A stretch of 64,000 nt of DNA. It comes from Piper betle. Its lineage: Eukaryota; Streptophyta; Magnoliopsida; Piperales; Piperaceae. Every line of letters starts with the position of its first letter. The stretch's first letter is position 1. The translations under genes were made by a program, and so were the position numbers. Positions 52,607 through 64,000 of the stretch are shown here, piece after piece. The stretch covers positions 1 to 64,000 of the forward strand of contig JAURVB010009606.1 of the NCBI GenBank assembly GCA_033002965.1. Reading direction: 5' to 3'. The notes below the pieces were generated by a model. That model was not told where the DNA came from. It saw nothing but the letters and a program-made list of their open reading frames with translations, and made no database searches.

Positions 52607-53730
52607 GGCGGCCGCCGGCGACGAGGTTCGCCGGAGGAGGAAGGAGGGCCGGCGAGGAGGATGAGCACGGCCTGGTTGCGACTTGCGTGACGGACATGGT
52701 TTGCATTTATGGATTTTAGATCTTTCTCGGCCACCGGACGTGGACTCACTATTTTTTTATTATTATTTTTCCTTTTTCAAACTACCTTCGAATATACTGC
52801 GGACATGTGCTTTAAAATAATATGAGCTTGTTTGCTTACTTAAAATATTAAATTAAAAGTTTCAAAAATAATTTCATTTTCTTTCAAAAAAGATAATAAT
52901 TTAGTTATGCGTGAGTGATGACTTTTTTAAAATTATTATTAATAACATTTGCTAATGACTTGCAGTATGATCTTAGAACAGATTAGCACTCAAAAAAAAT
53001 TATTGAAGTTGATTAAATTTGTTAGGCCAAAAAACATCTTATGCTTGTCTAAATTAAATCATTAAAGGTTTTATTAAACTAATTGAGATGTTTGATTGTT
53101 TTAATCTCACCATTAAAAGTTTTATCCAATATAATTGAAATTTACTAAAATTATGGTTTTATTGTAAGAACATTAATTTAGTTTTTAAGCTGCAACGGGC
53201 TTATAGCCAAGGTGAACGGTCCATGCAACGAGGACTACAACGATGTTGCATGAGGATGACTCACCTGACGCATCCAAGATAGATTCCTACTTTGCCTCAA
53301 ATTGTTTGGCGTCTTCAAACAACGAAGAACCAGTCTGTATTTTATCAAAGCATGACAAGAGGTCTTTTGGAAGAAAAAAATTATCATAAGTTCAAGAATC
53401 AATGGAAAAATTATAGCGTGGTGCACCATATATTTACGAGTCGGCGAGATATAAGACTGAGCATCATCGACTGTAAAACAAACTAAATCTTCCGAAATTT
53501 ATTGATAATTTATATTTTCCAGGAGATGATAAGGCAATTGAATCGAATTCTGATGTGCCCCATTTCCTCCAGTAACATACGTACAAGAGACGGTGTGACA
53601 CAGAACACAATGTCATCTGATCTATAACTACAAAACGCGGACAAACCTGCCGAACTCTACTGTTTACGGGAGTTGATGTACTACTAATTTGATCATTTTT
53701 CACTTGCTACAACCTTATCATTGCTTTTGC
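52607..53730. other. Upstream region of the 522-aa gene
   Basis: AT-rich spacer with no recognised promoter element or gene; the ORFs here are short and unconserved. Confidence 0.45.
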
Positions 53731-56045
53731 TTAGTCCCGGGGAAGATCTTGCACGGGAGGAACAAATCTCACATCCGCGGGTTGTGCCACAATAACAGTG
53801 TCATCATCGGCAAACAAAGATTTAATGAAACTTGGAGTTTTAAGTGGGCGGCGACCTGTCAGTCGAGGATATACTTCTTCCAGGAAGAAATAGGCGTGAC
53901 CAGCAATTATTCCCTGAACCATGCAAACATCAACATATCGTAAATTTCTGCTGCCCAGAAGGTAGAAATGAAGCTGTCATTACACAAGGAATCATTTGAA
54001 CTACGTACCAGCAAATCCACCCAAACGCTGCCACCGATAAGAAGAGAGAACCCAAGAAGAACCTGATGCAAAAAGGAACTTCGTAATTAAAAATCAAGAC
54101 CTGTGCGAATGCACATGCCATGGCACTGCTCGGTGAATTATCAATCTCATCTAATTATAAGCTACATTACTGTGGCATACAATTTTATCCAATTAGTTTC
54201 AATGCCCATTCAATTTTATCCCATGCAAACAAGTCCAATGAAGGTTATATTGTAGTAAGAAGTTGAAGTCTCGTGCACTGTATTCATGTCTTAACTTACC
54301 CATGGGAGATGAGCAGCAGTAAAAGTAAAAAGACCAAGAAAGCTCATGGGAATATGAGGGTTTTGCTTGCTCCAAACATAAACCTGAAACAAACAGCACT
54401 AGGAATTGTCATCAATCAACTTTCATGCCCACTGCTAGAGAGACCAGATGTAGAATGATGAACAAAAAAAGGAATTCATACTGACCATCATAAATGTTAA
54501 GGAATTGCTGAGGAAAACAATGCTTGCTAAGGATTCTGCCACATAAGGTACCATCCCACCAATAAAGAAGGTTGCAATTAAAACAGTGGCACCAAATAAC
54601 AGCATGTAGAAAAATCCGCTGTCCGGCCTCTGAACGAGTTCTCCTCTAGCAGCTTGCAGTATCGGGCAAGGAAGAACATATGGAAAAGAAATTCCAAGTC
54701 TGCAAAATCCAACCAAATAAGTTATCTTCCATGTTGCAAGAAAATAGAGAAGACAAAAAAATTCTCAATAGGAATGCTATACACAACAACATAAAATTCA
54801 TTGCCAAATGACACCGTCAATTAAAAGAAAGTACAAACTACAAAGACTAGCTTTCCCTTAATCTGTAATTTGTGCGGATAGTGAGAAAATAAGAGAAAGT
54901 GATGTAAGAAAGAAAAAGAAATAAACTTTCCTTTCATTTTCTCTCATGTGTTTGGTTAGAAAGAAAGGAAAATTTGTATCATCATCATTTTGCGAAGAGC
55001 TTTTCCTCCATGATGAAAAACAGATTTCCTATTTCACATTTCCTTTTAAACCAAAAAGCAAAAATGTAAGAGAGGACAATTTTCTTGCACTTTCTTTCTC
55101 CTTCTCACAATCCAAAAATAATGACAAACCCTCAATTTTCATACAACAAGACACAACTGCGGTGCCTTTCCACAACCATTACAAGAAGCTAGATCAGCAG
55201 TGTTTCCTAATGAAATTTAAATATCTCCAAACAACAAGTATCAGCAGTATAAGCAACTCATCATTCTAATTTTGCTCCTTCGACCACATAAGTTGTTTGA
55301 GCGTTTAAATATACCTGTATTAATATACCTCCAACATATGAAGAGCTAGAAGTATTTTAATTCTTGACCTCTACACACCAATAAGCAAGAGAAGCCAATG
55401 TGGAGACACAAAATAATGGTCTAGAATTTCAATTACAATGTGGAAGTCGGCTTGTTTCAGCTACCTGTTTCCACATTAACACTTCCGAATCATACCATCA
55501 ATCAAGTTTCAAACACAATTGAAAAAGTCTTGTTAACGCATCTTCACAATCAACACACACAAAAAGGATTATATATATATATTGTAAAGTATAAGATACA
55601 AAACACTCACCGATTGGTCTAAAGAACAAGAAGTTGGTGATAAGGCGCCAGAACTCATAATGCTCAAATATCCGTTTTGGGTTCAGATACAAGTGAGATG
55701 GTGATATAATCTGCACCACCAACAAAATTAAAAAAAGGGATTAAGCAAAATCAATCCCACCTCTCCACATCAACACAAATAATAAAAAACACCCAAAGAA
55801 TCAAACTTTGAAACGTTATTAAACAAAAAGGAGAGGCCAATTAACATAACAGGCAAAAAATAAAAATTTCCTCGTTGCATTCAACAATACACACTAATAA
55901 CGCAATAACCTCCGAATTCCAACAGGGAAAGGAAGGGGAATTCGACCTCGAGGGTGCAACCGACGGAAGTAAGAACGGCGGCGGTGAGGTAAGAGCGGGT
56001 GATGATGGGCATCTGCTTGTACCATTCCTCCAGCGCCTGCGCCAT
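53731..56045 (-). CDS. DER2: Derlin (DER2-type ERAD protein), one apparent frameshift
   Basis: Exons on the minus strand: 55947-56045, 55611-55710, 54486-54699, 54300-54383, 54009-54062, 53731-53913. The protein starts [20 protein letters not shown] and contains [40 protein letters not shown], the rhomboid-like [23 protein letters not shown] and [13 protein letters not shown]. It ends in a cytosolic tail [20 protein letters not shown]. Derlins form the ER retrotranslocation channel in ERAD with Hrd1 and Cdc48. Exon 3 loses frame at A5 on the plus strand (54610-54614), where six are needed for Asp-Phe-Phe-Tyr. Adding it gives 735 nt, 244 aa, the length of Arabidopsis DER2 proteins. All splice sites are canonical. 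The frameshift is probably a consensus error. Confidence 0.92.
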
Positions 56046-57654
56046 CCCCGATCTCCGACTCCACAAAGAACCAAACTTTATCGCTCCGACGAGCACTGGC
56101 CTCACCAATCTCCCTTCTCCAACAACAATCCGTCCCAAAAAATAAAAACTTTTTTCTTCGATTCCCGGTGAGAAGAAGAAGAAGAAGTCTACGACGATGA
56201 CGAGGAGAGCAAAAGGATATAAAAGCCCCTTCTCGAAATTTTGGAGTTTCTTATCACGCTTTTATCTACTACGTGATGCGCTACGATCTTCGTTAGTGTC
56301 CACGTGCTGGACTGCTAGCAACTGGGTGGATGATGGGACGTAGGTTGTGGCGTAGTTTGACCGTCTTGCTTTTTTGGCTAGTCAGTTTTGGCGGGCCCGG
56401 GTTTGTGACGTAATAAGGTGGGAGTCTATTGGTGCGAGAAGCGCGAGGCCAACTCATATTGGTGGATTAGATATGCCACGTTGGATATTTCAGGTGTCAG
56501 ATTATGTCATCTTTTTTGAGGGATAATTTTTAGCATATATTGGCAACTTTATTAAATTCCAAAAAAATATAACTGTCAGATGAATTTCTAAATATTTTTT
56601 TAATATTATGTAAAATTTAACTATTTAGTCCATTTAATTAGGGCAGAAGAAATTTTTTGTGCACCACCCAAAATTTTCCTAACCTTTTTCTGCATTAAAT
56701 TTCATTGGCCTAAAAAAGTTTTTATGTGAATATGATCCATAAAGCTAATTTAATAAGCCAATTAAGTTGAAAGGGAGAAAAAGTGAAAAAAACTTTAATA
56801 GTGTGTGTAGCATTACTCAATTTAAAATAAGTTTGGGTAACTAGGCTCGTTGCAAGAATGTGATTGTTACTCGTGGATACGGCAAATTGCCACATTTTCA
56901 ATCAACTAAGGTAATGTCACAGTTCGATATTATTTACTCTTTTTTTTACGAGATATTAATAATAAATAAATATTTTTTCTAAATTCTAACCATTGGCAAT
57001 CAATTTCTCAGGTAAAATCACCCGCTCCCTAAACATAAACAGTAAATAACTATTGATACATTCACACTTCTCCAGCTATTTCTTCTTCCACCATAAATAA
57101 AAAAATGAGCAAAATCCACGTGTGCTAACAAATGACATTTTTTTATAACTTAGGCCTTGGTGAAATTTGTGACATAATTATTCTGATTTAAAAAAGTTAT
57201 ATATTAGACCATGACTCAAATTTTTGTAGAAATGCAATAAATTGTAAGGCATCGATTTTTTCCCACAAAATAACGAGAAGGGAGCAAAATCACCATCAAG
57301 CCAGGATTAAGATAGGAGTGTATGCTTTTCATATTTCGATGATTAAAATAAACCCCTTCAAACAATCAAAGGTACACAGCAGGCCGCAACAGTGCATTTC
57401 ACTATAGCTTTTAGGTTCAGATTCCCGATAGCAGTAATCACCAGACGCTAGAATATGAGAATCTACCCATGCCAATTTCATTGTCCTCACGCTAGCACCA
57501 AAATCGACAGCAGCGCTTCCTGAGCGTCTAAACCAAAGTTGTCATACGGAGAAACCAACAAACAGGGAGCACTAAGGTGAACATTGTTACGGAAATACAG
57601 TGTACTCAAGTTTAAAATATCAAGGCTATATTGATTAGAGAACTAGGGAGCCAT
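56046..57654. other. Derlin upstream region and spacer
   Basis: 5' leader and promoter (to about 56500), then AT-rich spacer. Near 57585 a second CATTGTTACGG occurs like that at 57653; one of the two is the left end of the Copia element. No gene. Confidence 0.45.
56301..56306. promoter_or_regulatory. G-box CACGTG upstream of Derlin
   Basis: CACGTG in the context TCCACGTGCTGG lies about 256 bp upstream of the Derlin ATG. The CCACG core is shared by plant ER-stress elements bound by bZIP60/bZIP28, but a full ERSE (CCAAT-N9/10-CACG) was not found. Regulation by ER stress is plausible from gene function only. Confidence 0.35.
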
Positions 57655-58174
57655 TGTTACGGGGTTATCCCTCTTTTATAAATACATAAAATTATAATTT
57701 TATTTTGGACAAAAATTAAAATTTTATAAATTTGGTTAGTTAAAAAGAATAAAAGTAACATCCAACGTTTTTCTTCTTTAGATTTTTGGAGGAAAAAGGT
57801 CAGAGAGGAGAAAAAAATTATGTGGATTAAAAATAAATAAATATCTTTTGTGGAGATTCACTTACAATCGTTAATGGTAACCTCGTTAAGTTCTTAATCT
57901 GAAATTCTCTATTTTCTTTCTTTGTGGTTAATATCAATTTTGTAAAAAGTACGTAAATTATATTGGGGAGTTTGTCCTTATATAGATCTATTCTGTATCA
58001 AAATTATGATATAATGAATTTAATCTGGCCATTTGCCCGTAGTTTTTTCTCAAATTTAGGGTTTTTCATATAAAATTGGTTTATCTTTTGAGCTTGTGGT
58101 GTGTTTATATTTTGTTTGGTATTCTCTATCCTTTTCAGTTGAAATGAGGATTTTGTTTGGTTAATCTCAACAAG

Positions 58175-58187
58175 TGGTATCAGATCT
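58175..58187 (+). other. Primer-binding site of the Copia element
   Basis: TGGTATCAGATCT matches the initiator-Met tRNA complement (TGGTATCAGAGC) except near the 3' end. It lies two bases after the LTR end, the usual Copia spacing. Confidence 0.8.
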
Positions 58188-58440
58188 CGTTGATTTGTTA
58201 GTGGCAAATTTTGGGTTATGGATATTTACTGCCCTCTAGGTATTCGACAATATTTTTAAAAGCCTAGTTGGTGTGTTTGTAATTTCTATTTTAATAAGAT
58301 CGTTGATGAGAAGCATGTTAAGATAATATCTCTTAAGGGGCCATGTAACTGGTACTATTGGAAAGGATAAATAATTGATCATTTATATTCCAAAGATTTG
58401 TATGAACCTATGACTGGTCAAAAATTGGCAGAGGTGACTG

Positions 58441-58522
58441 ATAAATACTAGAATAAGTTGGATAGGAAAGACTGGGATAAGTTAGATAGGAAAGACTAGA
58501 ATAAGTTAGATAGGAAGGCTAT
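58441..58522. repeat. Three tandem 24-25-bp repeats at the start of gag
   Basis: The unit GATAAGTTAGATAGGAAAGAC occurs three times with small changes. It lies within the Copia gag region and contributes to its broken frame. Confidence 0.8.
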
Positions 58523-58574
58523 GGCCTGTTTGAGATAGTGGGTAGATGAAGTTGTATATCATCATATTTCTGAA

Positions 58575-59061
58575 TTGACATCCTCAAAAGCAATATGGGA
58601 TAAACTCCAAGAAGTTTATGAGAGGAATACTACTGGCAACAAGACCCTTTTGATAAGGAAATTAGTGAACTTGAGGTATAAGGATGGAAGTGGCATAAGT
58701 GAGCATCTCAATAAGATGAAGAGTATTATCACTCAACTTGCCAAGATGAAGATGACTCTAGATGAGGAATGACAAGCTATTCTTGTAACACCCCAAATCC
58801 GGTTCACACTCGTGAACCAAACCGGCATGTTACCAGCCCCGGTTAGGTCGGCTAACCCGAACCTAACTCATACGGATCCAATCTCGGCGTCTTAAGATGT
58901 AGATACGACTTGTCATGCATGGATAAATTCATAAAACCCTAACATGATACTACATGGATGACATGCAACCAATTTCCACATCATTACAATTACGGTAAAA
59001 ATCCTGAAATAAAATCGTCAGGGTCTCCCCTAAAAGTGCAATTATGGGCCCACCCTGTCAA

Positions 59062-59110
<49 letters not shown>

Positions 59111-62100
59111 TATACACATGCATCCATGATTTCATTCACACAAAATCTAACATATTATGAATTCATTCTGAAGCTTGGGTCTCAACCCACTACGCTTCCG
59201 CTGCTCAACTCTGATCATATTTTGCATTCTGTCATCGTGTCTTAGCATTTCATTCACATCATATCATCATGCTCAAACATTTAATCATGTCATTCACAAT
59301 ATAATAACATAATAATACAATATTAAACATTCAAAAATCTAACATGTGTGTGTACAAGACCTCATTGCTCCTCCGTCCAAGCTGGCTCCTCCAACTCGTG
59401 ATTATTACCTATATATAGTATAAAAACACGTCAGTAACAAATGTTACTGGTCCGAAAAATAAAATAACTATAACAAACTGGCTATGAGAGCAAACTCTCA
59501 TATGAAAGAAAACAACATATACTCCACGTGAACACTCTGAAGGGCACTACTGAGGAGCCACTGGGTTGCAGACCCGGTAGCATCCCGAACTTACTGTTGC
59601 TGGTACTATGCCGCTCTCGGCACTTCTTTTTCAGTACTTCTCGTGAAACTTTATCCTAAGCCCTCTCCTTACCTCCATATTTCTCCTGGCCTTGAGCACG
59701 AAGGCCGAGTACTCTCAGGCAGTTGCCTTTAGTACCCTTTGAACCACAAGTTCGGACATGCGCTGTACTAAACAGTACCCGTAAACCTCCACGTTCTCCG
59801 GGTGTGAGGAACTCAAACGCAGAGTTATCAAGATCTCTCGGGAATGGAACAGTCCACTGGCACTAATCCAGAGCCCGCTTTGACTATCACGGCATCCTCT
59901 GCATAGTACGTGCAGTCGATTTCTCCATCTCTCGTCTCACAGAAACACGAAAACTATATATATATAGGCTTGGGTAGGGAGTTACATAATGGGCCCGAAG
60001 GCAACTTTTGGTGGATCTTGTTTTCGAAATCAACCTCGAGGGATCTCATCCTCGAGGGGTTATTAATCCGGAAAATGTTCGATTAAATGGCCCGAGTTAA
60101 ATGGGATCCGATAAAACGCCACTTAACCCGTCCTGCAGACAATAAATCAAACATACAATAGAAAAGATTAAAACAGACGAGTCCTAAATGCACCTGGTAG
60201 AAGCTCAAAGCGTGTCACCGCGCCTAGGCGGCGAACTCCTACTCCGTACCTACACATCAAAACTAAATACTAACGCCCACTAACTACATGATGCATCGAA
60301 ATCAATGAATCACACACAATGCAACCACGAGATCATCCATCAAAATAACAATCAGATAATTATAAGAGTAAATAATCCTAACTCAAACTATTCATACCAT
60401 ATTTTCTTCTGTTCTTCTAAGTTGCATCGTACTAGATTAACATGCTCCTACACAATTCATCTCATTAGATCACTTACTTCATTAACTAATAATCTCATCA
60501 TGCACATCTTTACTTTATTCATGGTCAAGACATTAATCATGATAATTAATCAACCCTAGCATGCTATGTTAACAATTATTATCAATTTTAAATAAATCAA
60601 TCGGAGGTAATTATACCTCACATCGTCGGCAATCGGCGACAGCTAAGGTTCCGTCGCGCGTCTCGGAGCTCAAATTTGGCACTCATCGGCGTCCGAAGCT
60701 CGATCAGGCTCCACTGGGTGAGCCTCGCTGAAAGATCCGGTGAACTCCGGCGAATCCCAGAAATTCCCATTTTTCCGGCGGTTTTCCGGCAGCTGCTTGC
60801 GGTTTTCTGGCGACTTCCAGTGGTTTTCCGGCGACAATCGCCGGCGGCGTCTACTGGTCGGAAAGGGGTCGTGTTGGGTACCCTCGGAACTGGCTCGGCG
60901 ACCCCGACTCATCTACGAGGTCGATGCGGCCAACGAAGGTGGTGGCTCGCCGGAAAATGGCTAAAACAGGGCCGGCGGCGATGGGTCACTAGATCCGGCC
61001 GGCCAGGGCGTCGATGGCCTCTGCTCCGGTCGGGGAAGGCCGCTAGGGGGCCGAGGGTGTCGAGGCGACTACCCGATCATGGCGGCGATGACAGAAGCAC
61101 GGCGTGGGCGTGGCGCTTGGCACGACGATCCGGCGTCGCAGCGGCCCGATGGGGGCCGGACTTGGTCTGGGCAGCACGACGACGTCGTCGCGGGGCTAGG
61201 CGGTGACGATCGGTGGCCGGGCGGCGCCGGTAGCAGCGGCGGCGACGCTGCACAGGGGCGGCGTCGGGGTTTGGGAAGAAAGGAAGGTGCGGTGGCAAAG
61301 TCGTAAATATTACTTGACTCGTCTCCGACTCGAGTCAAAATAATATTTAAGTCATAAGAAAAATTCCAAAAAAATTTGGGAAAAATCCCATAAAATTAAA
61401 CAACACACAAAAAAAATCATAATGATATGCTCTAGAACTATCAACCCACCCAAAATGCCCGTAACGCGTCGTAACGCGATAAACGGCCTAAAACTAATTC
61501 TACGATCCATTATATATAAAAATAATAAAAATCACTGGCATACTCTCATATATTCTGATAACTCATTCTGTTCTGCTGTGTTCATGACGTTATCATCATA
61601 TACTTGGGTACGCATGACCCTCATCACTCTTACACGCGACCGGCGTCGGCTCGGTACACGTGTTCTGAAACTGACTCAACTCGAAAAATAACGGTCGACC
61701 CGACCGGTTCTGAATATAAAATCCTAACTCGAATCGTGAGTTTTACAATTCTGCTCCTCAACACATTGCAGAGAACTGGGAAACATTGGTGTTTTCTTTG
61801 AGCAATGCTGCTACAGATGGAAAACTGACAATGGACATGGTAACAAACAGTTTATTGAATGAGTAGGTGAGAAGAAAATCTCTACTAACTTCAGGGTTTC
61901 AAGCATTAGTGTCAGAAGAGACAAAAGGTAGATCGAGAAATAGAGATACAAACAGAAGGGACAAGAGTTGAGGAAAGTTTCAATCCAGGAAGAACTTGAA
62001 GTGTTATTATTGTGATTAGGCAAGTCATTTCAAGAAGGATTGTTGGAAGTTCAAGAAAGACTTAAAAAATAAGGACAACAAGGATGAACGAGAAACGAAT

Positions 62101-62130
62101 ACTAATATTGTGCATGATGACATGATGATT
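58575..62130 (+). pseudogene. Copia gag remnant, split by a nested element
   Basis: 58575-58783 encodes a UBN2-type segment (SSKAIWDKLQEVYERNTTGN, then LNKMKSIITQLAKM). The frame continues after the nested element at 61748 with ENWETLVFSLSNAA and a degenerate zinc knuckle (CYYCD, then HFKKDCWK) near 62000. In-frame stops occur on both sides. The jump across 58784-61747 is exact once one target-site copy is removed. Confidence 0.85.
58784..61747 (+). mobile_element. Complete solo-LTR-like element nested in Copia gag, 2964 bp
   Basis: It begins TGTAACACCCC and ends GAGTTTTACA, with a perfect 5-bp duplication ATTCT (58779-58783 and 61748-61752). Same family as 43566-46411: the TCGGCGTCTTAAGAT, GAGCACGAAGGCCGAG and GGCCCGAGTTAA blocks and the GC-rich core at 60610-61300 are all in the same order. 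It contains a (TA)n run at about 59066-59106 absent from the other copy. No gag/pol. Confidence 0.9.
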
Positions 62131-62154
62131 CTTTTTGATTAAGGGAATGATTTT

Positions 62155-64000
62155 TTGATGGCTGATTGTAATGCTAGTTGGATAGTTGACTTGAGAGCAT
62201 TATTCCATACAACTCCAAACAGAAATATCTTTACTACTTATGAACCTTTTGATTTGGGTATAGTAAAGATGACAAATAATGATACTTCCAAAATTGTGGG
62301 ACTTGGAGATGTGCATATAGTAACAAATACGGGTTACAAATTAGTTCTTAAAAATGTCGGATATATTCTAGATTTGAGGATGAGTTTGTTATCAACTGGA
62401 GTGTTTGATGATGAAGGATTTGGTTCACAATTTGCAAGGTGTGTGGAAACTTATAAAAGGTTCTCTTGTTGTTGCCAAAGGGAAGGAGTGTTGTAATTTG
62501 TATAAGACTGCAGCGAGTCTAGTTCGAGGGGAGATTAATATCTCCTCACTTGATTTTACTGATGATTTGTGGCACTATTGATTGGGACACATGAGTGAGA
62601 AGGGACTACAAATATTGAACAAGTTAAATCTCCTTCCTAAGGTCAAGGACATAATAATTAGTCTTTGTAACCATTGTTTAGTGGGCAAATAACGTAGGAC
62701 ATCCTTTACAAGCATAAATATAAGGAAGTTAGAAGTTTTTGAGTTGGTATACTCTGATGTGTGTGGGCCTATGGAGGTAAAATCGCTTGGTGGTTCTATT
62801 TATTTTGTCACTTTTATTAATGATACTTTTAAGAAGGTATGAGCTTATGACATGAAAAATAAAAGTGATATTTTTGGCATCTTTAAGAATTTTTATGTAT
62901 TGGTTGAAAGAGAAACAGGTAAGCCTTTAAAATGCCTTGAAGTGATAATGGTGGTGAATATTGTTTTGTTTAGTTTGATGAATATTATAGTAAACATGGG
63001 ATTAAACATGAAAAGATAGTTCCTTATACTCCTCAACATAATGGAGTGGCCGAAAAAATGACTGAGACCATCTCTGAGAGGAATAGAAGTATGTTGTATT
63101 CAGCTAAGTTGCCTAAAAGCTTCTGGGGTGAGGCCATGAGCACAACTTGTTATTTGATCAACAGATCACCCACACATGCCCTGGATAGTTACATACTAGA
63201 AAGGGTTTGGAGTGACAAAAAGGTCAGTTATTTTCATTTGAAAGTCTTTGAGTGTAAGGCCTCTGCACATGTGCCCAAGGACAAAAGGACTAAGTTTAAC
63301 TCTATAATGGTAGAATGTATTTTTGTAGGATATGGTGATGATAAATTTGGATGCAAAATTTAGGATCCTAAGAATAGAAAACTAATTCGAAGCAGAGATA
63401 TAGTTTTTAGGGAGGATTAAATAGTTGAGGACTTTGGCAAGGAAGAAGTTCTTCAAACAAAATCTCAGAAAAGTTTGGAAAAGATAAAAGAATCTTTAAC
63501 TTCAACTAGAAGTGAAGAGGCGACTAAGGATGACACAATTATTTCCCTACCTAGTAATGGTGAGGGTGAGGATGTGGTGTCAGATAATATTTCTAATGAG
63601 TTTGTTAATGATATTAGACGAGAACAAGAAGATTTTGATCAAGGGCAGCCAATTAATGTGAGGAGATTAGCTCGTGAACCAGTTCAATTAACAAGATATC
63701 CATCATGCAAAAATTATTGAATGTGGAGAACCTGAAAATTTTAGTGAGGTCAAAGTTCATGTAGAAAAGGAGAAGTGGTTGAGGGTAATGTAAGATGAGA
63801 TAAAATCTTTGCATGAGATTCACACTTATGAGTTGGTGGATTTTCCTAAATGGATGAGTGTATTAAAGAACAAATGAGTCTATAGGATTAAACATGAAGA
63901 AAACAACACACAACCAAGGTATAAGGTAAGGTTGGTGGTAAAGGGCTTCAGACAGAAGAAAAGTATTGATTTCGATGAAATTTTTTCTCATGTTGTTAAA
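62155..64000 (+). pseudogene. Copia pol remnant: protease, integrase, start of RT
   Basis: The protease region has WIVDLRALFHTTP, where the catalytic Asp-Ser-Gly has become Asp-Leu-Arg, so it is inactive. The integrase region includes the pre-integrase HY...H...CNHC motif (62560-62690) and EVKSLGG-type core. Then follow MAEKMTETISERNRSML, LPKSFWGEAMSTTCYLINRS and the KFNS...CIFVGY block. RT begins near 63840 (VKGFRQKKSIDFDEIFSHVV) and is cut by the window end. At least eight in-frame stops are scattered through it. Confidence 0.9.

Larger units (their letters stand above)
57655..64000 (+). mobile_element. Degenerate Ty1/Copia retrotransposon, runs off the window
   Basis: The likely 5' LTR runs from TGTTACGGGG (57655; 57585 is an alternative) to TCTCAACA (58172). 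It is followed by the Met-tRNA primer site, a gag with a UBN2-type domain, and pol in Copia order: protease, integrase, then the start of reverse transcriptase. The 3' part lies beyond base 64000. Many stops and frameshifts are present. A 2964-bp element is nested in gag at 58784-61747. No sign of recent activity. Confidence 0.9.

Noticed and set aside
56430..56490. ER-stress element (ERSE) upstream of Derlin
   Set aside because: ATTGG and CCACG occur but with 13 bases between them and in the wrong relative orientation for ERSE or ERSE-II.

Overview
This is nuclear DNA of a flowering plant. Evidence: spliced genes of typical angiosperm families (a GPI-anchored At1g61900-type protein, an RBP45/47 RNA-binding protein, a FAX-type membrane protein, Derlin), many LTR retrotransposon remnants, a FAR1/MULE transposase relic, and a long insert of plastid DNA (NUPT). 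The species cannot be told from the sequence. I found no new defence, toxin or secondary-metabolite system; the novelty lies in the structure.

Layout. 1-7.3 kb: AT-rich, gene-poor, with decayed LTR pieces. 7.37-7.69 kb: a small N-myristoylation-type gene with a clear promoter. About 8.66-18.24 kb: plastid DNA in normal plastid order (rpl33 end, psaJ, trnP, trnW, petG, petL, psbE-psbF-psbL-psbJ, petA, cemA, ycf4 end), with psbE split by a 1.7 kb LTR-type insertion. 18.33-18.55 kb: the 3' half of a paralog of the 7.4 kb gene, directly beside the plastid junction. 19.6-22.4 kb: GPI-anchored protein gene. 23.9-27.1 kb: broken Hsp110/HSP70-14/15-like pseudogene on the minus strand. 27.4-35.1 kb: nested repeats (solo LTRs, a GC-rich foldback, a GACTCGAGTC minisatellite, a FAR1/MULE relic). 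36.7-39.8 kb: RBP45/47 gene. 41.6-43.2 kb: O-methyltransferase pseudogene. 43.57-46.41 kb: complete solo-LTR-like element with target duplication. 47.0-48.5 kb: FAX-type gene. 49.2-52.6 kb: secreted or ER protein with a permuted NlpC/P60-like motif order. 53.7-56.0 kb: Derlin. 57.6-64 kb: a degenerate Copia element whose gag is split by a second complete copy of the 2.9 kb LTR-like element.

The host genes are unrelated housekeeping loci with no sign of a cluster. Derlin and the 522-aa secreted protein are neighbours on the same strand and both belong to the secretory pathway, but nothing shows a functional link.

One technical point affects interpretation. Nearly every single-base frameshift in otherwise well-conserved reading frames (petA three times, psbE, the GPI gene twice, Derlin, HSP70-like, methyltransferase) is the loss of one base from a homopolymer run. 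In petA, psbE, Derlin and the GPI gene, restoring these bases gives an expected or divisible length. This looks like uncorrected long-read consensus error, so Derlin and the GPI gene are probably intact in the plant.
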